A stretch of 64,000 nucleotides of DNA from Telmatospirillum siberiense (GTDB lineage Bacteria > Pseudomonadota > Alphaproteobacteria > Rhodospirillales > Magnetospirillaceae): positions 62,001-126,000 of the forward strand of contig NZ_PIUM01000014.1 of NCBI RefSeq assembly GCF_002845745.1. Reading direction: 5' to 3'. Shown piece by piece: positions 58,962 through 64,000 of the stretch. The notes under the pieces are model-generated. The model had not been told where the DNA came from, did not search any database, and saw nothing but the letters and a program-made list of their open reading frames with translations. How positions within the stretch are numbered: the first letter of the stretch is position 1; every line of letters starts with the position of its first letter. A program made the position numbers and the translations under genes.

Positions 58962-59868
58962 TCTTGGCCGGCGTCGCGGCCTTTCTGGCCTGTTGGGCGA
59001 TGTAAAGTCCGGCCGCGATGATCACGGCGGCGCCAGCCCACATATGGGGCGCCGGCACATCGTGCCAGACGACATAGCCGATCAGGGCGCCGGTGACGAT
59101 CTGCGTGTAATGGAATTGCGAGACTGTCGCCGCCGTCGTGTATTTAAGCGCCGAATATATCGCCATGGCGCCAAGCGCGTTGAGAATTCCCATGACGCAA
59201 AGAAGTCCCAGCAGGCCCGGCGTCACGGCGGCGACCGGCAGAACGAGCATCAGGCCGAATCCGGCCAGCGTCTGCACGAACCCGTTGAAGAACGCCAGGC
59301 TGTTGGGGCTTTCCGATTGGGCCATGACCCGCAGCCAGATGACGTTGGCGGCGAACAGGATGCTGCTGAAAAAGGCGACGGCATACCCGATCCAGTCGCC
59401 ACCAGACCCATGGCCTTGCGTTACGACGCCAATGGGGTCGACGGCGATCACCACGCCGATGAACCCGGCAACGATGGCGACGATGCGTGGCCAGCGCAGA
59501 TATTCATGGAGAAAAATCGCCGCCAGGATGGCGACCATCATCGGTGCCGAAAAAACGGTGACGTAAAACGACGCCATCGGCAAATGCTTGAGCGCGATGA
59601 TGGAGCACAGGTTGGAGGCGACCGCGAGACAGGCGCGCAGCGCCTGGGCGCGGGGATTTTTCGGCCATAGCGCCTTGATCCGCTGCTTTCCCCCTGCCTT
59701 CACGAGCATGAAGGCGGTGGCGAAAAATCCGAAAAAACCCAGAATCTCATAGGGGGGCAGAACCGTCTCGCCCGCCAGTTTGACGCAAGTATCCGAAAGA
59801 ACCCAGAAGGTGAAACCAAGAACGGTAAAACCGACGGCCTGAAAGGAGGAAACGGATTTATTGGTCAA
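58939..59868 (-). CDS. EamA-type DMT superfamily transporter
   Basis: 309 residues with ten predicted membrane helices in two EamA repeats. The first starts FTVLGFTFWVLSDTCVKLAG and contains PRAQALRACLAVASNLCSII and IALKHLPMASFYVTVFSAPM. The second starts IGYAVAFFSSILFAANVIWL and ends IYSALKYTTAATVSQFHYTQIVTG-type sequence before AGAAVIIAAGLYIAQQARKA. Members export amino acids or metabolites, or act on S-adenosylmethionine-like compounds; the substrate is unknown. The start is a TTG at 59868. Confidence 0.88.
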   Translation of the reverse strand: MTNKSVSSFQAVGFTVLGFTFWVLSDTCVKLAGETVLPPYEILGFFGFFATAFMLVKAGGKQRIKALWPKNPRAQALRACLAVASNLCSIIALKHLPMASFYVTVFSAPMMVAILAAIFLHEYLRWPRIVAIVAGFIGVVIAVDPIGVVTQGHGSGGDWIGYAVAFFSSILFAANVIWLRVMAQSESPNSLAFFNGFVQTLAGFGLMLVLPVAAVTPGLLGLLCVMGILNALGAMAIYSALKYTTAATVSQFHYTQIVTGALIGYVVWHDVPAPHMWAGAAVIIAAGLYIAQQARKAATPAKITAPQGP

Positions 59869-60409
59869 GATGCGTATTGTTCCCCGCTGTATCGTGGATG
59901 AAATTTTATATTTTTATCTTAAATTACTTAATATCGTCATGCCCGGACTTGATCCGGGCATCCACGTCGTCCCGCGACCCAAATGTTCTTGCCTGTGGCA
60001 CCACTTGGATCCCCGGGTCAAGCCCGGGGATGACGATAACATATTGACAACAAATAATAAGGTGTATGCGCTGCCCCGGCGCGAAAACGGGAAGGACGAG
60101 GGGCCTGAATGTTGGGTTCGCACCACTAACGGACGGACCATCACGGTGTCGCACAGGATACGCCGGGGCGGCAAAGCCGGAAACCCCTTCGGGCAGGGAG
60201 CGGCCCCGTGCCGTTCGACGGGCTGTTCTCCATTCGGGGGTGTCGGGTGACTGTCATGGTGCGACCATCCCGGTTGCTGATACTTTCGTGGCCGGGTTTC
60301 GATCGGTCGGACACGGCGGGGAGCGGAACGTGTCCGCGGCCATGGAGGTTCCTCTCTCGACGCTGATAGAACCGCCGAGAAAGCGGATGATGGAGCCCGT
60401 CGACGTGCC
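59869..60409. other. gene-free stretch with the REP-like pair
   Basis: 541 bp between the DMT transporter start and the threonine aldolase stop. An AT-rich 60 bp (59890-59930) is the transporter's upstream region, followed by the paired repeat at 59933-60037. The rest (60040-60409) has no frame with a ribosome binding site or a recognisable protein. Confidence 0.55.
59933..60037. repeat. paired inverted REP-like repeat (BIME)
   Basis: Two 35-bp copies in opposite orientation (59933-59967 and 60003-60037) share the pattern CGTCATsCCCGGrCTTGA and yCCGGGsATCC; each copy is itself partly palindromic. This 'GTCAT-CCCGG-CTTGA-CCGGG-ATCC' unit is a known type of intergenic repeat in alphaproteobacterial genomes. 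It lies between the DMT transporter and threonine aldolase genes. Confidence 0.85.
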
Positions 60410-61465
60410 TCAGCGTGAAGGGGCCGTATTGAAGTCCCGCCAAGTCTCGGCGAAGGCGGCGATGGCCTTCTCGATCTCGGCGGGGCCGGTATGCCGGTGG
60501 GTGACGCAGCGGATCTGCCGGCTGGTCCAGGCGCCGGCCAGCACGCCCCTCGCCGCCAGCGCCCTGGTCCATTGATCGGCGTCCCGTTCGCTGGCGGCGA
60601 CGTCGATGCGCACGATGTTGGTCTCGGCCAGGGCGGGATCGGTCAGGCTCCCGTCGATGGCGGCCAGTCCCCGGGCCAGCCGTTTGGCCATGCGGTGATC
60701 CTCGGCCAGGCGGCCGGTCATCTCCTCCAGCGCCACGATGCCGGCGGCGGCGATGATGCCGGCCTGTCGCATGGCGCCGCCGACCATGCGGCGGAAGGCG
60801 CGGGCCCGCGTGATGAAGTCGCGGCTGCCGACCAGCAGGCTGCCGATCGGGGCGGACAGTCCCTTGGAGATGCAGAACATCAAGGAATCGGCGTGATCGG
60901 CGATGGCTTTGGCTTCGACGCCCAGGGCACAGGCGGCATTGAACAGGCGGGCGCCGTCGACATGCACCGGGGCGCCGTGATCGTCGGCCAGGGCGCGGAC
61001 GGCTTTCATATGCTCAAGCGGCAGCACGGCGCCGCCGGCGTCGTTGTGGCTGGTTTCCATCCAGACCAGACCGGTGGCCAGCCGGCTGGGCGTCAATCGG
61101 GAATGCAGCGCGTCGGCCAGCGCATCCAGGTCGACGGCGCCGCGCCGGGCGGGCAGGGTGCGGAAAAACAGTCCGGCGATGCTGGCGATGCCGCCCATCT
61201 CCGAGCGCAGCATATGGATGCCGGTATCGCACAGCACCTCGCCGCCACGGTCCGCGTGGGCGAGCAGCGCCACCAGATTGCCCATGGTTCCGCTGGCGAC
61301 GAACAGCCCGGCCTCCTTGCCGGTGCGTTCCGCCGCCAGGGCTTCCAGCGCCATCACCGTCGGGTCGCCGTCCCGGCTGTCGTCGCCCAGTTCGGCCGTG
61401 CGCATGCGTTCCAGCATCGCTTCGGTGGGTTTGGTGACGGTGTCGCTGCGCAAGTCGATGGTCAT
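60410..61465 (-). CDS. ltaE: low-specificity L-threonine aldolase
   Basis: 351 residues, fold-type I PLP enzyme that cleaves L-threonine or L-allo-threonine to glycine and acetaldehyde. The family N-terminus is DLRSDTVTKPTEAMLERMRT, followed by GDDSRDGDPTVMALE, VASGTMGNLVALLAHADRGG and HVDGARLFNAACALGVEAKA. The PLP-binding lysine is in FCISKGLSAPIGS, and the phosphate-end helix is MRQAGIIAAAGIVALEEMTG. It starts 21 bp after the symporter stop on the same strand and is the last gene of a GntR-symporter-aldolase operon. Confidence 0.94.
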   Translation of the reverse strand: MTIDLRSDTVTKPTEAMLERMRTAELGDDSRDGDPTVMALEALAAERTGKEAGLFVASGTMGNLVALLAHADRGGEVLCDTGIHMLRSEMGGIASIAGLFFRTLPARRGAVDLDALADALHSRLTPSRLATGLVWMETSHNDAGGAVLPLEHMKAVRALADDHGAPVHVDGARLFNAACALGVEAKAIADHADSLMFCISKGLSAPIGSLLVGSRDFITRARAFRRMVGGAMRQAGIIAAAGIVALEEMTGRLAEDHRMAKRLARGLAAIDGSLTDPALAETNIVRIDVAASERDADQWTRALAARGVLAGAWTSRQIRCVTHRHTGPAEIEKAIAAFAETWRDFNTAPSR

Positions 61466-61486
61466 GTCGAAGGGTCGCTTTCCTGA

Positions 61487-62755
61487 TTATCGGAGGTCGG
61501 CGGCAAGCGGCGCCGGTTCGCTTTCCAAGGCCGCCTTGCCGGCGTATTTCTGCACCAGCTTCACCGCCACCGTGTTGCCGAAGACGTTGATCGCCGTGCG
61601 GCCCATGTCCATGAAGGCATCGACGCCGGCGACGATGGCCAAGGCTTCGACGGGCAGGCCGATCGCCGTCAGCACCATCGCCACGGCGACCAGACCGCCG
61701 GAGGGCACGTTGGCGCTGCCCTTGCTGGCGATGGTGGTGGTGATGAGGATGGTCAGCAGGGCCGAGCCGTCGAGCGGCACGTGATAGGCCTCGGCCAGGA
61801 AGGTGACGGCCAGGGCGAAATACATGATGGAGCCGTCGCGGTTGAAGGAATAGCCGAGCGGCAGGACGACCGAGACGATCTTGTTGGGAACGCCCATGCG
61901 TTCCAGCTTCTCCATATGCACCGGCAGCGTGACTTCGGAGGAGCGGGTGGCGAAGGCGAGGATGACCGGCTCCATCACCTGGCGGGTCACCGCGAACGGC
62001 TTTTCGCCGATGAGCAGCAGGGCGATCCAGAACACCACCACCATCAGGCCGAGGCCGAGATACATGACGCCCACCAGCTTGGCCAGGGCCAGCACGGTGC
62101 CGATGCCCTGGGTGGCGAACATCCAGGCCATGATGGCGGCGATGGCGATCGGCGCCGTGCCGGTGATCCATTTGGTCATCTTGAACACGGCGGCGAGCAT
62201 GGCTTCCAGGACCTTGACCAGCGGCTCCGCCACCGCTCCGGTGGTGGCCATGGCCATGCCGAACAGGATGGCGAAGATCAGCGTCGGCAGGATCTTCTGC
62301 GCCGCCATGACCGCCAGGATATTGCTGGGAATCATGTCGAGGAAGAATTGCGCCCAGTCGATGGACACCGCCAGATTGGCCGGAATCTTGCCGGTCGCCG
62401 ACAGATCCGCGCCCATGCCGGGATGGAAGACGCCGTTGAGCCCCAGGCCGATGAGCACCGAGACGATGGTCGCCACATAGAAATAAAGCAGACAGATGCC
62501 GGCGACGCGGCCCAACAGGCGGATCTCGGCGCCCATGCGGTAGATGCCCAGCGAGACCGAGGCGAAGACGACGGGGATGACGATCATCTGCACGGCGGAG
62601 ACGAAGGCGGTGCCTATCGGCCGCAGCTTGACGGCGGTCTCCGGCCAGAGCAGGCCAATGGCCAGGCCGACGGCCAGCCCGATCAGCATCTGGATCGGCA
62701 GCGGCACGCGGATCTTGCCCTTTTTACCCGTGATCACCCCATCGCGTCCCGTCAT
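61487..62755 (-). CDS. dicarboxylate/amino-acid:cation symporter (DAACS family)
   Basis: 422 residues, eight membrane helices plus two re-entrant hairpins. The family signatures are present: IVIPVVFASVSLGIYRMG, AFATRSSEVTLPVHMEKLER (serine-rich hairpin 1 region), PLGYSFNRDGSIMYFALAVT (where N-x-D-G binds substrate) and TTTIASKGSANVPSGG, VDAFMDMGRTAINVFGN. Members take up glutamate, C4-dicarboxylates, serine or threonine with Na+ or H+. With a threonine aldolase downstream, threonine or serine is a reasonable guess. The ATG overlaps the gntR stop (ATGA), so it is coupled to its regulator. Confidence 0.92.
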   Translation of the reverse strand: MTGRDGVITGKKGKIRVPLPIQMLIGLAVGLAIGLLWPETAVKLRPIGTAFVSAVQMIVIPVVFASVSLGIYRMGAEIRLLGRVAGICLLYFYVATIVSVLIGLGLNGVFHPGMGADLSATGKIPANLAVSIDWAQFFLDMIPSNILAVMAAQKILPTLIFAILFGMAMATTGAVAEPLVKVLEAMLAAVFKMTKWITGTAPIAIAAIMAWMFATQGIGTVLALAKLVGVMYLGLGLMVVVFWIALLLIGEKPFAVTRQVMEPVILAFATRSSEVTLPVHMEKLERMGVPNKIVSVVLPLGYSFNRDGSIMYFALAVTFLAEAYHVPLDGSALLTILITTTIASKGSANVPSGGLVAVAMVLTAIGLPVEALAIVAGVDAFMDMGRTAINVFGNTVAVKLVQKYAGKAALESEPAPLAADLR

Positions 62756-63429
62756 GGCTCTGTCCTTTGCTGAGGTTCGCCGGCGAGGCCGGCGATGAAG
62801 CGCAGCCGCGCGTCGAGCGCGTGCGCCAGATGATCCCACATGCGGCGCCGCGCCTGTTCGGCGTCCCCGGTCTCGATCGCCGCGAAGATTTGCAGATGTT
62901 CGAGGATCGCCTGGCGGCTGCGCGCCGCGTCGTAACCGGGCACTCCTTGCAGGGCCAGGCCGTTTTGCGCCCGCAAGGTCTCGTACATCTGGATCAGCCG
63001 GCGATTGCCGGTGGCGTCGAACAGCGCCTGATGGAAGTCCCAGCCGATCCGCTGGGCCTCGTCGACATCGAACTCCGTCCGGGCGGACAAGGCTCGCAAG
63101 GCGTCGGCCAGGCGGCCGAGCGCCTTGCCGGGACCGCATTGGGCGGCGCGGAACGCCGCGGCGCCTTCCAGTGCCTGGCGGATTTCGTGAATTTCCCGGA
63201 GATCGGCCAGCGAGAGGCTGCGCACGAAGGTGCCGCGCATCGGCGATACGCTGAGCAGTCCGTCGCGCGTCAGTTCCTTGATCGCCTCGCGCACCGGGGT
63301 GCGGCCGATCCCCAGTGTCTCGGCCAACCTTCGCTCCGAGAGGGCGGTATCGGGATCGAGCGCGCCGGTGGCGATCATCTCGCGGATTAGCCCGTAGGCC
63401 TTTTGGCAAAGGGGATCAGTCTGGTTCAT
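62752..63429 (-). CDS. GntR-family regulator, FadR/FCD subfamily
   Basis: 225 residues. The N-terminal winged helix is GALDPDTALSERRLAETLGI followed by GRTPVREAIKELTRDGLLSV and SPMRGTFVRSLS. The C-terminal all-helical FCD ligand domain includes REIHEIRQALEGAAAFRAAQ, FHQALFDATGNRRLIQMYET and ILEHLQIFAAIETGDAEQAR, where the His and Asp residues bind a metal. It is the first gene of the symporter-aldolase operon and has a perfect palindromic operator directly before its start codon. Confidence 0.94.
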   Translation of the reverse strand: MNQTDPLCQKAYGLIREMIATGALDPDTALSERRLAETLGIGRTPVREAIKELTRDGLLSVSPMRGTFVRSLSLADLREIHEIRQALEGAAAFRAAQCGPGKALGRLADALRALSARTEFDVDEAQRIGWDFHQALFDATGNRRLIQMYETLRAQNGLALQGVPGYDAARSRQAILEHLQIFAAIETGDAEQARRRMWDHLAHALDARLRFIAGLAGEPQQRTEP

Positions 63430-63431
63430 GA

Positions 63432-63443
63432 CTGGTATACCAG
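63432..63443. promoter_or_regulatory. GntR (FadR-type) operator
   Basis: CTGGTATACCAG is a perfect 12-bp palindrome with the TGGT-AT-ACCA pattern of FadR-subfamily sites, three bases upstream of the gntR start codon. Binding there would block transcription of the whole gntR-symporter-ltaE operon. Confidence 0.8.
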
Positions 63444-63602
63444 CACAAAACCGGTTGGGCCGTCAAATGATCTGGAGCCGTTCCGCAGGGCTATCGGGTG
63501 ACTCTTCCACCAGCTTCCATTTGTCCGTTTACGGAAGACCGGTATAGGATTTCGCCAACAGGAGGCCGGACAGCCGGCCCCATCGCATGAGGGAATTGGA
63601 CG

Positions 63603-64000
63603 TTGCGGCAAAAGATCTGCGGATGGTTCTTCGTGTTTCTGATGACCCTTGCCGGCTGGTCGGCGCAAGGATTCGGGGCTGATATCGACATCGGGACGGT
63701 GACCTTGGCGACCAGGGACAGGCCGGTCGAGGTGCAAAGATTCGCCGTCCGGGGCGAGGGCCGGCGGCCGGCGGTGATTCTTCTGCACGGCCGCCAGGGG
63801 CTCGATCTGTTCCGGGTGTTTTATCAACGCACCGCCGCGGCCATCGCCGCCGCCGGTTTCGACGTCTATCTTTTTCCTTATTACGACGATGACGACATCC
63901 GGCAGCTCAAGTCGGCGGATGCCGCCGAGCGCCGGGCCTATTTCAATCGGAGGATCGGCGACTGGTCGGCTTTGGTCGGCGACGCCATCGGCGACATCCT
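63603..64000 (+). CDS. secreted dienelactone-hydrolase-like alpha/beta hydrolase (cut by window edge)
   Basis: 132 residues to the window end, open. The start is a TTG at 63603 with GAGGGA eight bases upstream. A signal peptide (KICGWFFVFLMTLAGWSAQG then FGA) is followed by a beta-sheet lead (IDIGTVTLATRDRPVEVQRF) and PAVILLHGRQGLDLFRVFYQ, the oxyanion-hole strand of dienelactone hydrolases. AAAIAAAGFDVYLFPYYDDD is the next helix-strand, and DDD is a common metal- or substrate-linked motif there. The nucleophile lies outside the window. Confidence 0.8.
   Translation, partial: MRQKICGWFFVFLMTLAGWSAQGFGADIDIGTVTLATRDRPVEVQRFAVRGEGRRPAVILLHGRQGLDLFRVFYQRTAAAIAAAGFDVYLFPYYDDDDIRQLKSADAAERRAYFNRRIGDWSALVGDAIGDI

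Noticed and set aside
60066-60575. Plus-strand open frame across the gap and into the ltaE end
   Set aside because: It overlaps ltaE antisense, has no ribosome binding site and no recognisable protein; the region is repeat-derived and non-coding.
1-64000. tRNA, rRNA, CRISPR arrays, prophage or transposase genes
   Set aside because: I looked for cloverleaf CCA-type tRNA ends, regular direct repeats with spacers, and integrase or transposase motifs and saw none that I could support.

Overview
The window is GC-rich chromosomal DNA, most likely from a Rhodospirillales-type alphaproteobacterium. I infer this from the gene families, codon use, an RND pump of the MdtABC type and a paired 'CGTCATsCCCGG' repeat of the kind common in alphaproteobacteria; I cannot name the species from the sequence. 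No rRNA, tRNA, CRISPR array or insertion sequence was recognised.

Left flank (1-7000): a truncated LysR regulator divergent from an NAD(P)-dependent epimerase-like protein, a cold-shock protein followed by a RhlE-type RNA helicase, a small ribosome-modulation-factor-like protein, a chemoreceptor, and an unusual flagellin-like protein.

Centre (7580-33405): a bacterial microcompartment (BMC) locus for B12-dependent diol or glycerol breakdown. A sigma-54 activator with a PocR sensor domain (7580-9772) is followed by a 33-bp near-perfect palindrome and a textbook -24/-12 promoter. Then come 25 co-directional genes (10196-32198). They encode shell proteins (PduA, PduB, PduJ, PduN, PduT and three further BMC-domain proteins), the coenzyme-B12 dehydratase PduCDE and its reactivase PduGH, and cofactor enzymes (PduO, PduS, a GlcG/PduO-C protein). 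They also encode two aldehyde dehydrogenases (PduP type), the phosphotransacylase PduL, an iron alcohol dehydrogenase of the DhaT/PduQ group, a glycerol/diol facilitator and an OprB-type porin. Two genes, an EutJ actin-like protein and a BMC flavoprotein, are more typical of ethanolamine or glycyl-radical loci, and there is an AT-rich MntP/YtaF-like membrane protein. In the pathway the diol becomes an aldehyde inside the shell. The aldehyde is then dismuted to alcohol (Fe-ADH) and acyl-CoA (PduP), and the acyl-CoA to acyl-phosphate (PduL), with CoA and NAD recycled. A second sigma-54 promoter just after the operon drives a ferredoxin-rubrerythrin fusion gene. Notable oddities are an encapsulation-peptide-like C-terminus on PduH, strong hairpins between pduE and pduG, an AT-rich island that starts inside pduP, and a long cloverleaf-like inverted repeat before pduS.

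Between the systems (33560-38321): a YcaQ-type DNA glycosylase, an epoxide-hydrolase/dehalogenase-like enzyme with a TetR regulator that share a 22-bp palindromic operator, exported MsrA and MsrB, and a small unknown protein.

Secondary-metabolite locus (38293-56974): a penicillin/AHL-acylase family protein divergent from a one-module NRPS (C-A-T-TE). The adenylation-domain code I read is the one known for glycine. It is followed by two UGT-type glycosyltransferases, an MFS exporter, an MbtH protein and an MdtABC-type RND pump. The set resembles what is needed for a glycine-containing glycolipid surfactant, as described in Alcanivorax; this is inference.

Right flank (57041-64000): an MdaB-like quinone reductase divergent from a LysR regulator, a DMT transporter, a BIME-like repeat, a GntR-symporter-threonine aldolase operon with a perfect GntR operator, and the start of a secreted dienelactone-hydrolase-like protein.
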